Positions 7,285 through 17,274 of a stretch of DNA of 64,000 nucleotides are shown piece by piece (the stretch's first letter is position 1; each line of letters opens with the position of its first letter). The notes beneath the pieces were generated by a model that saw nothing but the letters and a program-made list of their open reading frames with translations, was not told the DNA's origin and ran no database searches. A program made the position numbers and the translations under genes. The stretch comes from Streptomyces sp. NBC_01268 (GTDB lineage: Bacteria; Actinomycetota; Actinomycetes; Streptomycetales; Streptomycetaceae), in NCBI RefSeq assembly GCF_036240795.1, contig NZ_CP108454.1:3038001-3102000 (forward strand), written 5' to 3'.

Positions 7285-8858
7285 TCTCCACGCTGGCCCG
7301 GATGGAGGCCGTCGAGTCGGGCCGGGCCCGCCCGCTGGCCACGGTCCGCCACCGGCACCTGTCCGCACGGCCCCTCGTCCTCGTACCGCTGACGACGGCC
7401 GGTGAGGCGGGGGCGCCGCTGGGGGCCCTGGTCGGCACCGACCCCGAGGAGCCCAGGCTGCTGGTGGTGCCGCAGCCGCGCGACCGGGACCTGCGCTTCG
7501 CGTTCCTGGCCGAGCTGGCCGACGCCGTCCTGCCGTACGTCGACTCGTTCACGGACGTCGTGGAGGCGGCCGAGCGCTCCGAGACCGACCCGGAGACCGG
7601 CAAGAAGGTCAAGGTCGAGGTCGAACTGTGCGCGGACGCACCGCAGCTGGTGGTGCCGGGCCGGGCGGCCGTCGAGTACGTACGGCTGCTCGGGCGCTCG
7701 ACGCGCTTCCGGCGGACGGCCGAGCAGGACCCGGAGACGCCGTTCCCGGCGCCGCCGCGGGTGCCGCTGCTCGGCCGCTGGCTGACGCACTACGGGGAGC
7801 GGGCCCGGGTGCCGGGCTCCTCGCTGCTGGTCGCGGCGACGGACCTGCTGAACCGGCACTGGGCGACGGGCCAGTCCTCCCTGGAGGACCAGCACCTGGG
7901 CGCGCTGCTGGCGTGGATCGACCCGCCGGACGGCGCGTCGGGGGCCGAGGCGGCCCTGCGGGCGGAGCTCGGGCGGGACGCGCGGGGGCAGTTGCTGTGC
8001 CCGCCGGCCGGTCCCGCGACCGACCCCGCCTTCGACAACCGGCTGCTCGCCCCCGCGATCGAGCGCTACGACCGTGCCCGGCAGGCGCTGGGCGCCGCCG
8101 AGGACGGCGAGGCGGCCGAGGCGGGTCTGGGGGAACTGCACGGGGCCGAGCGGGAGATCCGCCGGCTGCTCGCCACCCAGCTGAAGCCGACCTGGGACGC
8201 GGTGTGGCAGGCCCTCGGCCTGCTGCGGGAGCTTCCGGCGGGGGCGCGGGTCGGCGACCGCTGGACCCGCGACCGCTGGTCGTTCACGGGCCAGCGCGAC
8301 CGGATCGCCGCGGGCGAGCCGCCGCAGCCGCGCCGGGACGACGCCGTGACCGCGGCGCAGAAGCTGGCGGCGCGCGAGCAGGCGCAGGGGCAGCTGGAGG
8401 CGCAGGAGGCGCTGGACGACCCGCTGGTCCTGGCGGGGCGGCGGCTGGCGGGCGAGGCGTTCGTCGGGGAGGTGGTGGAGGTGGCGATGACGCGCACGGA
8501 GAAGGGCCGTCCGCGCCCGCTGCTCACCGTCCGCACCGAGGACCTGCCCCAGCTGGACGAGGGCGTGAAGGTGTACCGCTCGCTCGACGGCAAGCCGCAG
8601 ACGGCGGAATGCGTCCGGCGGGAGCCCGACGGCGCCGTGGTGCTGCGGGTCACGGACCGGATGGGCCGCGCGAAGGAGCCCGCGGAGGGTTCGGTGCCGG
8701 AGAAGGGCGAGCGGATCGCCTGGACCCTGTTCGAGCACGAGGCCCGGGTGGGCGCCAAGCTGCCGGACCCGGAGGAGACCCCGTGGACGCACGGCGGTCC
8801 CCCGCGCACGGACGCCGTGGAACTGCCCGATGCCGTGACGCCGGAGGACGTGCTGTGA
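7275..8858 (+). CDS. Unknown protein between RecB-like nuclease and SF1 helicase
   Basis: Soluble protein of 527 residues that I do not recognise. The N-terminal 110 residues (PLATVRHRHLSARPLVLVPL and PRLLVVPQPRDRDLRFAFL) look like a mixed alpha/beta domain. Residues about 260-390 are highly charged and helical (QKLAAREQAQGQLEAQEAL). About residues 400-500 are beta-rich (GEVVEVAMTRTEKGRPRPLLTVRT, EGVKVYRS, GAVVLRVTDRMGRAKEP), compatible with an OB-like or 1B-type barrel such as Dna2/Upf1 helicases carry; this is inference. It overlaps the nuclease gene by 10 bp and the helicase by 4 bp (GTGA), so all three are translated together and probably form one complex. Confidence 0.8.
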   Translation: MPLISTLARMEAVESGRARPLATVRHRHLSARPLVLVPLTTAGEAGAPLGALVGTDPEEPRLLVVPQPRDRDLRFAFLAELADAVLPYVDSFTDVVEAAERSETDPETGKKVKVEVELCADAPQLVVPGRAAVEYVRLLGRSTRFRRTAEQDPETPFPAPPRVPLLGRWLTHYGERARVPGSSLLVAATDLLNRHWATGQSSLEDQHLGALLAWIDPPDGASGAEAALRAELGRDARGQLLCPPAGPATDPAFDNRLLAPAIERYDRARQALGAAEDGEAAEAGLGELHGAEREIRRLLATQLKPTWDAVWQALGLLRELPAGARVGDRWTRDRWSFTGQRDRIAAGEPPQPRRDDAVTAAQKLAAREQAQGQLEAQEALDDPLVLAGRRLAGEAFVGEVVEVAMTRTEKGRPRPLLTVRTEDLPQLDEGVKVYRSLDGKPQTAECVRREPDGAVVLRVTDRMGRAKEPAEGSVPEKGERIAWTLFEHEARVGAKLPDPEETPWTHGGPPRTDAVELPDAVTPEDVL

Positions 8859-10198
8859 GCCCGGGCCGAGACGGCTTCGACCCTTCCTCGGAGGCCGCGC
8901 GGGCCACCCGCGAGATCCTGGCCGACACGCTGCACGGGCAGTCCCGCGGCGTCGTCGTGGACTCGCCGCCGGGCGCGGGGAAGTCGACGCTCGTGGTGCG
9001 CGCCGCCCTCGAACTGGCCGAGGCGGGGCGCCCGTTGATGATCGTGGCGCAGACCAACGCGCAGGTGGACGACCTGGTCCTGCGGATCGCGGAGAAGCAG
9101 CCCGAACTGGCCGTGGGCCGGCTGCACTCCAACGACTCCGATCCGTACGACAAGGCCCTCGACGAGCTCGAACAGGTGCGGAAGTCGGCGAAGGCCGGGG
9201 AGCTCGTGGGGCTTCCGGTGGTCGTGTCGACGGCCGCGAAGTGGGCGCACGTGAAGAACGTCGAACCGTGGGCGCACGCGATCGTGGACGAGGCGTACCA
9301 GATGCGTTCGGACGCGCTGCTCGCCGTGGCGGGGCTGTTCGAGCGGGCGCTGTTCGTGGGAGATCCCGGGCAGCTGGACCCGTTCTCGGTGGTGGGCGCG
9401 GAGCAGTGGGCGGGCCTCTCGTACGACCCGTCGGCGAGCGCGGTCTCCACCCTGCTCGCGCACAATCCCGAGCTCCCGCAGCACCGCCTCCCGGTCTCCT
9501 GGCGCCTGCCCGCCTCCGCGGCCCCCCTGGTGTCGGACGCCTTCTACCCGTACACGCGGTTCCGCAGCGGCACGGACCACGGGGACCGGCGGCTCTCCTT
9601 CGGGGTGCCCTCGGACGGCTCCGGCCCCGACCGGGTCCTCGACGAGGCGGCGGAGTCCGGCTGGGGTCTGCTCGAACTCCCGGCCCGGCACACCCCGCGC
9701 ACCGACCCGGAGGCGGTCCACGCGATCGGCGCGGTGGTCCGCCGCCTCCTGGAGCGCGGTGGCGCCGCGGTGTCGGAGCGCTCCCCGGCCCCCTCGCCCC
9801 TCACCGCCGACCGCATCGCCGTGGGCACCGCCCACCGCGACCAGGCAGCGGCGGTACGGGCGGAGCTCGCGCGGCTCGGTGTGACGGGCGTGACGGTGGA
9901 CACGGCCAACCGCCTCCAGGGCCGGGAGTACGACGTGACGGTCGTCCTCCACCCGCTCTCCGGCCGCCCCGACGCGACCGCCTTCCACCTGGAGACCGGC
10001 CGCCTCTGCGTCCTGGCCTCCCGCCACCGCCACGCCTGCATCGTCGTCTGCCGCGCGGGCGTCGTCGACCTCCTGGACGAGCACCCGTCGACGGAGCCGG
10101 TCCAGCTGGGCGTGACGGTGAAGTTTCCGGACGGGTGGGAGGCGAACCACGCGGTGCTGTCGCATCTGGCGGAGCACCGGGTGAGCTGGGGGCCGTGA
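8855..10198 (+). CDS. Superfamily 1B helicase / AAA ATPase (Upf1/Dna2-like core)
   Basis: Protein of 447 residues with a complete SF1 motif series: Walker A PPGAGKST (Lys43), the Q/T motif region MIVAQTNAQVDDL, Walker B IVDEAYQ (Asp145-Glu146), motif III LFVGDPGQLDPF, motif IV-like GTAHRDQAAAVRAEL, motif V DTANRLQGREYDVTVV and motif VI LCVLASRHRHACIVV. This is the Dna2/Upf1-type arrangement without accessory insertions, so it is short. GTG 8855 overlaps the previous stop and follows GGAGG at 8842. With the coupled Fe-S RecB nuclease it suggests a nuclease-helicase machine in which functions fused in Dna2 are split over genes. Confidence 0.87.
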   Translation: MSPGRDGFDPSSEAARATREILADTLHGQSRGVVVDSPPGAGKSTLVVRAALELAEAGRPLMIVAQTNAQVDDLVLRIAEKQPELAVGRLHSNDSDPYDKALDELEQVRKSAKAGELVGLPVVVSTAAKWAHVKNVEPWAHAIVDEAYQMRSDALLAVAGLFERALFVGDPGQLDPFSVVGAEQWAGLSYDPSASAVSTLLAHNPELPQHRLPVSWRLPASAAPLVSDAFYPYTRFRSGTDHGDRRLSFGVPSDGSGPDRVLDEAAESGWGLLELPARHTPRTDPEAVHAIGAVVRRLLERGGAAVSERSPAPSPLTADRIAVGTAHRDQAAAVRAELARLGVTGVTVDTANRLQGREYDVTVVLHPLSGRPDATAFHLETGRLCVLASRHRHACIVVCRAGVVDLLDEHPSTEPVQLGVTVKFPDGWEANHAVLSHLAEHRVSWGP

Positions 10199-10321
10199 CG
10201 GGCCGGGGGTGAGCCGGCGGCCGGTGCCGGGGTGCGCGGCTCGTGTGGTGGGCGCGTTTCACGCGTCGCGCGCCGGTGGGTGCGCCCTGGGGTGGTCTTG
10301 CCAGGCGCGGGAGAATGGATG

Positions 10322-10343
10322 GTGGCCCGGGTGTCCGGGCCAC
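10322..10343. promoter_or_regulatory. Inverted repeat between helicase operon and small gene
   Basis: Perfect 9-bp arms GTGGCCCGG and CCGGGCCAC with a 4-base loop. It sits 25 bp before the ATG of the small gene at 10368 and 124 bp after the helicase stop. There is no T-tract. It may act as a factor-independent terminator for the helicase operon or as a leader hairpin or operator for the small gene. Confidence 0.4.
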
Positions 10344-10367
10344 GTGTGTGCGAGGAGGAGAAGGACG

Positions 10368-10724
10368 ATGGCGGAACCCGCGGAGCGGAGCGGACAGCGG
10401 AGGGTCAGGCCGGCCCCGTTGGTCTTCGAGCCTGCCGAGGCGACCGCCGACCCGGAGCACTTCTTCGACCTGGAGTCGATCGAGGACCCGCGGGAGCTGC
10501 TCGCCCGGGCGACGGAGCTGACCCTGGCGTTCCGGGCGGCGACGGACCGGGCGATCGAGTTCCAGGCGATCGCGGCGGCCCAGCTGGCCGATCCGCGTCG
10601 GTTCGACCGGCTCACGCCGGCGGCCGTCGCGGAGCGCGCGGAGTGGACCGAGGACTACGCCCGGAAGATGATCGAGTTCGGCGAGGGCCTGATCCGGACG
10701 AGCGGTCGCGACCCGGAGGAGTGA
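10368..10724 (+). CDS. Small conserved hypothetical protein
   Basis: Soluble acidic protein of 118 residues preceded by an extended purine-rich ribosome binding site (GAGGAGGAGAAGG). Residues about 25-118 are mostly predicted helical (PRELLARATELTLAFRAATD, ERAEWTEDYARKMIEFGEGL). It has no cysteines, membrane segments or catalytic signature that I can see. The well-formed start and typical codon use support a real gene. It follows the nuclease/helicase operon by 170 bp and could be transcribed separately. Confidence 0.75.
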   Translation: MAEPAERSGQRRVRPAPLVFEPAEATADPEHFFDLESIEDPRELLARATELTLAFRAATDRAIEFQAIAAAQLADPRRFDRLTPAAVAERAEWTEDYARKMIEFGEGLIRTSGRDPEE

Positions 10725-10779
10725 GCCGCCCGCCCGCCGTCGCCCGGACGGGTGAAAGCGGCCGCGGGCCTGGCCTTCT

Positions 10780-10789
10780 GGCATATGCC
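10780..10789. promoter_or_regulatory. GGCATATGCC palindrome, first occurrence
   Basis: A 10-bp perfect palindrome lies 91 bp upstream of the primase/polymerase-like gene, in sequence reading TCTGGCATATGCCGG. The same core, extended to 20 bp, occurs at 18603-18622 upstream of the IclR-family gene. AT-containing palindromes are rare in this GC-rich window, so both may be sites for one regulator. Which regulator is unknown. Confidence 0.4.
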
Positions 10790-10879
10790 GGGGCGCAAGA
10801 TACTCCCCCGGACCCCGCCGTGTCCGGGTTTCCGACAACCCGCTGAAACCGCACCGTCACGCCCGGTACACCTTCTCGC

Positions 10880-11509
10880 ATGACCACGTGGCTGCGCGAC
10901 GAGACGACCCCCTACGAGATCCTCCACGCCCTGCGGGATCTGGACGAGGGACGGCACCAGGCCGCGCGGGTCACCGAGGAGGGGGCCACGTGGCTCGCCT
11001 CGGCCATCGCCGAACCCCGGTCGCTGCTCGCGCTCTGGGAGGAGCACCCCGCCACTGCTGCCGTCCTGCCCTGCGGGACCGCCTTCGACGTGGTGAACGT
11101 GGAGCCGATCTTCGGGCGCCGGATGCTGGACCGGCTCTGGGCCGAGGGGCCCGGTTCCGGGCCGGTCGCCACCCACCGGGGCCGGATGCTGCTCTTCGCC
11201 GCGCCCGGCACCGCCCAGCGGCTGCCGTCCCTGCTCGACTGGGAGGAGTGGGGGCAGGCCGTGCCCCGGCCGCTCTGTCACGGCACCGGGGACGCCGTGA
11301 CGATCCCGCCGCTCGCCCCGCGCGACTCCGCGGGTCCCCGCTGGCTGGTGGCCCCCGACACCCGCTCTCCGTGGCTGCCGGGGCCCGAGGTCCTGCTCTG
11401 GGCCTGCGTCCGGGCGGCCAGGGCGGCCTCCGCCGCCGACGTGCGCGTATCGATTTTTCCTTCCACGGATCCGGGTGCTAATGTCTACGACGTCAGCAGG
11501 CGCCGCTAG
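10880..11509 (+). CDS. Primase/polymerase-like (prim-pol N-terminal) protein overlapping a tRNA gene
   Basis: Protein of 209 residues. The pattern of PCGTAFDVVNVEP (acidic residues after a Cys-Gly turn), the GPVATHRGRMLLFAAPGTA strand pair and LCHGTGDAVTIPPL matches the N-terminal archaeo-eukaryotic primase-like domain that Streptomyces genomes often carry as a short stand-alone protein. Whether it polymerises DNA is unproven. ATG 10880 lacks a clear ribosome binding site. Oddly, the reading frame stays open to a TAG at 11507-11509, inside the tRNA-Lys gene that starts at 11500, so the last codons and stop are tRNA sequence and the tRNA promoter lies inside the coding region. Confidence 0.75.
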   Translation: MTTWLRDETTPYEILHALRDLDEGRHQAARVTEEGATWLASAIAEPRSLLALWEEHPATAAVLPCGTAFDVVNVEPIFGRRMLDRLWAEGPGSGPVATHRGRMLLFAAPGTAQRLPSLLDWEEWGQAVPRPLCHGTGDAVTIPPLAPRDSAGPRWLVAPDTRSPWLPGPEVLLWACVRAARAASAADVRVSIFPSTDPGANVYDVSRRR

Positions 11510-11573
11510 CTCAGTTGGTTAGAGCAGCTGACTCTTAATCAGCGGGTCCGGGGTTCGAGTCCCTGGCGGCGCA
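11500..11573 (+). tRNA. tRNA-Lys (anticodon CUU), copy 1
   Basis: A 74-nt cloverleaf. The acceptor stem GCGCCGC pairs with GCGGCGC and the discriminator is A. The D-arm is GCTC...GAGC, the anticodon stem GCTGA/TCAGC with loop CTCTTAA (CUU), and the T-arm contains TTCGAGT. CCA is not encoded. A -10-like TAATGT (11479-11484) ends 15 bp before the gene, at the same spacing as in the other two copies. The three tRNA sequences are identical. Confidence 0.97.
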
Positions 11574-11579
11574 CCGACA

Positions 11580-11613
11580 GAAGAAGCCCCTCGCGCGAGC
11601 GGGGGGCTTCTTC
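11580..11613 (+). terminator. Terminator after tRNA-Lys copy 1
   Basis: The stem GAAGAAGCCCC...GGGGCTTCTTC with a GC-rich loop, followed by GTTT, begins 7 bp after the tRNA. It also lies 17 bp beyond the stop of the convergent protease gene, so it can act on both strands. Confidence 0.85.
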
Positions 11614-11629
11614 GTTTGCCGCGGGAGGG

Positions 11630-12907
11630 CTAGCGGGCGGCCTGGCGGCCCGTGACGCGGACCGTCCACACGCCCGCCTTCGAACGGTCGGCGACCTCCA
11701 CCCGCACGCCCGTCCCCGGCACCGTGAAGGACTCCCCCTCCTCCAGGGGCGCGTCCGCGAGCGGCGGGTAGACCGAGCGGTCCCAGCAGGCCTCGGTGCC
11801 CGGGTGGGTGTCCACGACCTCGACCGGCCCGTCGCCGGAGGCCGCCTCGTTGCGGACCCGGTAGACGAGGACGCCCTCGGTGCAGGTGTCCCGGTCGTTG
11901 CCGGTCGCCGCGCGGGCCTCGATCGCGAGGACGCTGTCCTCACCCGTACGGACGACCGCGAGCCGGGTCCCGACCGAGCCGCCGGCCACGGGCGCCGCGC
12001 CGACCGGCTCCAGGCTCACCGTGCGGGTGCCGGGGCCGCTGACACAGGCCACCTGGGAGCGGTCGAGCCAGCCCAGCTTCCACTTGTGCCAGGCGAAGAG
12101 GTCAGGGGCCAGGCCGAACTGGCTGCCCATGACGTCCCAGTCGCCCACATAGGTGTCCCAGTCGCCCTTGCCGTCCACCGGCCGGTGGTACAGGTCGGGC
12201 AGGTCGAAGATGTGGCCCGTCTCGTGTGCGAGCACGTTCCGGTCCGGCGGATGGCGCTCGAAGACCGTGACGACCCGCTTGATCTCCGTGCCGTCCGCCT
12301 CCAGCGGGTGTTCCAGGTTGACCACCTTGGTGGCGTCCGAGTCCACCCCGGGGGCGTCGGGGTCGGCGACCAGATAGACGACGTCGTAGCGGGAGAAGTC
12401 GACGGAGGCGTCGGCCGCCTCGATCGCGTCGCGCAGATAGGCCGCACGGTGCTCGGCGTCCCAGTCCCGCCGTATCCGGTACGCGTCGGAGTCCCGCGGC
12501 ATCCGGGTCCAGCTCGTCCGGGCGTCGGTGCGCAGGCGGAAGCGCCCGTACGAGGCGCGCTCGAAGAACGCGGCCGTGCCCGGGAAGTGGTCGGCGGTCA
12601 GCTCGGCCGGCCGGGTCAGCGGCGCGGAGTCCGGGAAGGACAGGAAGATCATGACCGCGTCGAGGGTCCGGGTGGGCTGCGGGTAGGCCCCGTTCCAGCT
12701 GTCGAGGCCGAGCGAGTGGTGCGCGGCGGTACGGGGCAGGGCGCAGGGTCCGGCCGAGGGCGCGGCGACGGCCGGCCCCGCCACGAGGCCGGTCGCGGCG
12801 AGCGCCGCGAGCGAGGTGAAGGCCGCCGCACCGGCCCGCAGGCGGGAGCGGGGCGGCCCTCCGGGCACTCCGTCGGGTACTCGCCCGGGTGGCTGCTGAC
12901 CCCTCAC
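11630..12907 (-). CDS. Secreted M6-type zinc metalloprotease
   Basis: Protein of 425 residues from GTG 12907, which follows GGAGG at the right distance. The N-terminus (RSRLRAGAAAFTSLAALAAT...AVAA) is a Sec signal peptide ending at about residue 48. The catalytic zinc motif is HETGHIFDLPDLY (His228-Glu229-x-x-His232), followed by the conserved DVMGSQ turn of M6 (immune inhibitor A-like) peptidases. The C-terminal 170 residues are beta-rich and contain the paired Cys typical of secreted enzymes. Predicted role: extracellular protein digestion. It is convergent with tRNA-Lys and shares its terminator. Longer starts exist but would put the signal peptide internally. Confidence 0.87.
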   Translation of the reverse strand: MRGQQPPGRVPDGVPGGPPRSRLRAGAAAFTSLAALAATGLVAGPAVAAPSAGPCALPRTAAHHSLGLDSWNGAYPQPTRTLDAVMIFLSFPDSAPLTRPAELTADHFPGTAAFFERASYGRFRLRTDARTSWTRMPRDSDAYRIRRDWDAEHRAAYLRDAIEAADASVDFSRYDVVYLVADPDAPGVDSDATKVVNLEHPLEADGTEIKRVVTVFERHPPDRNVLAHETGHIFDLPDLYHRPVDGKGDWDTYVGDWDVMGSQFGLAPDLFAWHKWKLGWLDRSQVACVSGPGTRTVSLEPVGAAPVAGGSVGTRLAVVRTGEDSVLAIEARAATGNDRDTCTEGVLVYRVRNEAASGDGPVEVVDTHPGTEACWDRSVYPPLADAPLEEGESFTVPGTGVRVEVADRSKAGVWTVRVTGRQAAR

Positions 12908-13262
12908 GTGGACCTCCGGCTCCGGAATGCGGGACACCCCACCCACCTTGTGATGGTTTGCGGTGTTTCGCACCTTTCTGCTGCCCCGGTCGGGTGAGCC
13001 GGGCCCGCCGGGTCGACGCGACACGGACGCGCAGCGACTCACGGAAAGTCACATTCGGTCAGGACTGCGTCGACCCGTGTCAGACCCGCGCAGAAACGAT
13101 CGAGCGGGGACACCGGGTGGGCAGCCTCACAAGCCGCGCGGGCCCCGCGCCGGGCCCAGGAGCTGGAACGGCCCCCCGGCCAGCCTCTATGATCGGCACA
13201 CTTTCCTCGGCCGACCATGGCGACCAGATCTGTACGGCCCGAACGCACTACGGGAGCGAGCG
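12908..13262. other. Intergenic region between divergent protease and GGDEF-EAL genes
   Basis: 355 bp with no coding signal. A TATGAT hexamer at about 13188-13193, roughly 70 bp before the GTG of the cyclic-di-GMP gene, is the best -10 candidate, with TGGAAC about 18 bp upstream of it. The protease side has no convincing promoter that I could pick out. No repeats or RNA genes are seen. Confidence 0.4.
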
Positions 13263-15125
13263 GTGAGCGGATCCCCCGAAGAACCGGTGCCCCCGTCGGC
13301 CGAGCCCGCGCTCACGGAGCGTCACTCGTCCGAACTCCGGGACTGCTCCGCCGCCTTCCGCGCCGCCCGGCTCGCGATGGCCCTGGTCGACCAGGACGGC
13401 ACCGTCGTCGCCGCCAACGACTCGCTCGGCACCCTGCTCGGCACCGAGCCCGCCGCCCTGCGCGAGCAGGCCGCCGCCGACCTCGTCGACCTCGCCTCCG
13501 ACGGGCGCACCTGGCAGGCGTACCGCGAGGTGCTGGGCGGCCGCCGCTCCCGCTTCCGCTGCACCCGCCGGCTCAAGCACCCCGACGGGCGCTCCCTGTG
13601 GGCCGAGGTGACCGTCTCCCCGGTCCCGGACAGCCCGCGCGTGCTGCTCTCGGTCTCCGACATCAGCGACCGCCGCGAGCTCCAGGCCCGGCTGCGCCAC
13701 CTCCAGATGCACGACCCGGTCACCCGGCTGCCCAACCGCGCCCTGTTCTTCGAGCGCCTCACCGCCGCGCTGGAGACCGCCGCCCTGGAGGCCCACGAGG
13801 AGGCCCCGCGGGACCGGACGTACGCGGCGCACCAGCCGCGCCAGGCGTACCGGTCACATCAGTCGTACGGGCATGGCGGAACAGGGCGGATCGGCATCTG
13901 CTACCTGGACCTGGACGGCTTCAAGGCGGTCAACGACACGCTCGGGCACCGGGTCGGCGACCGGCTGCTGGCCGCCGTCGCCGCCCGGCTCACCGAGTGC
14001 GCCGACAACTACGGCTACACCCGCAACGGCGGCCATCTCGTCGCCCGGCTCGGCGGCGACGAGTTCGCCATCCTGGTGGAGGAGTCCACCGGCACCGAGC
14101 AGCTGGCCGACCTGGCGCAGTCCGTACTGGCCTCGCTCCAGCGCCCCTTCGACCTGTCCGGGCAGCGCCTCTCGGTCTCCGCCTCCATCGGCGTCGTGGA
14201 ACGGGCCGCCCACGGCTCGACCGCGACCTGTCTGATGCAGGCCGCCGACACCACGCTGTACTGGGCCAAGGCCGACGGGAAGAGCCGCTGGACGCTCTTC
14301 GACCCCGAGCGCAACGCGCACCGGATGACCCGGCAGGCGCTCAGCTCCACCCTGCGCCCGGCCGTGGAGCGGGGGGAGTTCGCGCTGGAGTACCAGCCGC
14401 TCGTGGACCTCTCCGACGGGGCGGTGCGCGGGGTCGAGGCGCTGGTGCGCTGGAACCACCCGCAGTTCGGCACGCTGGCGCCGAATCGGTTCGTCGGCAT
14501 CGCCGAGGAGGACGGCTCGATCGTCGAGCTCGGGCGCTGGGTGCTGAACACCGCCTGCCGGCAGGCCCGGCAGTGGCAGAAGGACCACCCCGGCGACCGG
14601 CCGATCTTCGTGAGCGTCAACGTGGCGGTCCGGCAGGTGTGGGACTCGGACCTGGTGGCCGATGTCGCCGGCATCCTCGCCGAGACCGGGCTCGCGCCCC
14701 ACCTGCTCCAGCTGGAGCTCACCGAGTCCGCGGTGATGGGCTCGGCGGGCCGGCCGCTCCAGGCGCTCCAGGCGCTGAGCGACATGGGCGTGCGGATCGC
14801 CATCGACGACTTCGGCACCGGCTACTCGAACCTGGCCTATCTGAGCCGGCTGCCCGTCTCCGTGCTGAAGCTGGACGGCTCGTTCGTCCGCGGCTTCCAG
14901 GACGAAGAGCACGCCAACCCGGCGGACGAGCTGATCGTGGAGGCGCTGGTCCAGCTCGCCCACCGACTGGGGCTCACGGTCACCGCCGAGTGCGTGGAGA
15001 CCTCGGGGCAGGCCACCCGGCTGCGCCGGATCGGCTGCGACACCGGGCAGGGCTGGCTGTACTCGCGGCCGGTGGCCCCGGACCGTATCGCCCGACTGAT
15101 CGGGGTCGCACCGCTGCCCGTCTGA
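13263..15125 (+). CDS. PAS-GGDEF-EAL cyclic-di-GMP turnover protein
   Basis: Cytoplasmic protein of 620 residues. A PAS domain spans about 25-135 (AMALVDQDGTVVAANDSLGT...VSDISDRRELQARL). The GGDEF domain (about 150-335) has intact RLGGDEFAIL, so cyclase activity is possible; the RxxD inhibitory site before it is absent. The EAL domain (about 350-610) has the catalytic set: EALVRW, SVNVAV, ELTES, IDDFGTGYS, LKLDGSFV, TAECVE. So it should hydrolyse c-di-GMP and may also make it. A Gln/His/Tyr-rich insert of about 30 residues (AHQPRQAYRSHQSYG) interrupts the first part of the GGDEF domain. GTG 13263 follows GGGAG. c-di-GMP controls development through BldD in streptomycetes. Confidence 0.93.
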   Translation: MSGSPEEPVPPSAEPALTERHSSELRDCSAAFRAARLAMALVDQDGTVVAANDSLGTLLGTEPAALREQAAADLVDLASDGRTWQAYREVLGGRRSRFRCTRRLKHPDGRSLWAEVTVSPVPDSPRVLLSVSDISDRRELQARLRHLQMHDPVTRLPNRALFFERLTAALETAALEAHEEAPRDRTYAAHQPRQAYRSHQSYGHGGTGRIGICYLDLDGFKAVNDTLGHRVGDRLLAAVAARLTECADNYGYTRNGGHLVARLGGDEFAILVEESTGTEQLADLAQSVLASLQRPFDLSGQRLSVSASIGVVERAAHGSTATCLMQAADTTLYWAKADGKSRWTLFDPERNAHRMTRQALSSTLRPAVERGEFALEYQPLVDLSDGAVRGVEALVRWNHPQFGTLAPNRFVGIAEEDGSIVELGRWVLNTACRQARQWQKDHPGDRPIFVSVNVAVRQVWDSDLVADVAGILAETGLAPHLLQLELTESAVMGSAGRPLQALQALSDMGVRIAIDDFGTGYSNLAYLSRLPVSVLKLDGSFVRGFQDEEHANPADELIVEALVQLAHRLGLTVTAECVETSGQATRLRRIGCDTGQGWLYSRPVAPDRIARLIGVAPLPV

Positions 15126-15210
15126 GCGGGCGCGGGCGTGGACGGGGCTGCGGACGCGGACGCGGCTATGACGCGGGGCCGGCGCTCCCCTGCGCGGGTC
15201 CGGGCATGGA

Positions 15211-15249
15211 ACTGCCCCCGGCCGGAGGGACATTCCGGGCGGGGGCAGT
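15211..15249. terminator. Bidirectional terminator between c-di-GMP gene and chitinase
   Basis: ACTGCCCCCG pairs with CGGGGGCAGT. After one mismatch CCGGA pairs with TCCGG, leaving a short loop. It lies between the convergent stops at 15125 and 15309. Confidence 0.7.
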
Positions 15250-15308
15250 GGTTCATGCGGTGGAGCGAGGGGTCAGCGAGGGGTCAGTGAGGGATCAGCG
15301 GGGCCCGG

Positions 15309-17018
<1,710 letters not shown>

Positions 17019-17089
17019 GTGCGGCCTCCGGAAGGGGTGGCGGTACGGAAGTTGGAGCAGTGATATCCGGCGCATGAACAGCGCGTCAA

Positions 17090-17118
17090 TGGTCTGAACC
17101 AGATTGAGGACTAGACCA
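17090..17118. promoter_or_regulatory. Two DasR-responsive-element-like sites before the chitinase
   Basis: TGGTCTGAACCA (17090-17101) and AGGACTAGACCA (17107-17118) each match the known DasR consensus TGGTCTAGACCA with one to two differences. Paired 12-bp repeats of this kind are established in Streptomyces chitinase promoters, where DasR represses until glucosamine-6-phosphate accumulates. Confidence 0.8.
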
Positions 17119-17274
17119 ATTGGCGCGAGAAAGCCCTCGTCAGGGGCGTCCGGAGAGGTCGCAGCACAAAACGGAACCGCCCGCCACCACAGGTGACGAG
17201 CGGTTTAAGGTTCACTTAGGGAACGTCCGCCGGTTCGTTCAGGAGCGAACCAACGGCCCTGCGAGATCCAGGTT

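Noticed and set aside
6172..10198. Calling the nuclease/helicase operon Cas4-Cas3 or AddAB
   Set aside because: No repeats or cas genes are present. The helicase is an Upf1/Dna2-type SF1 and lacks the UvrD-type domains of AddA.
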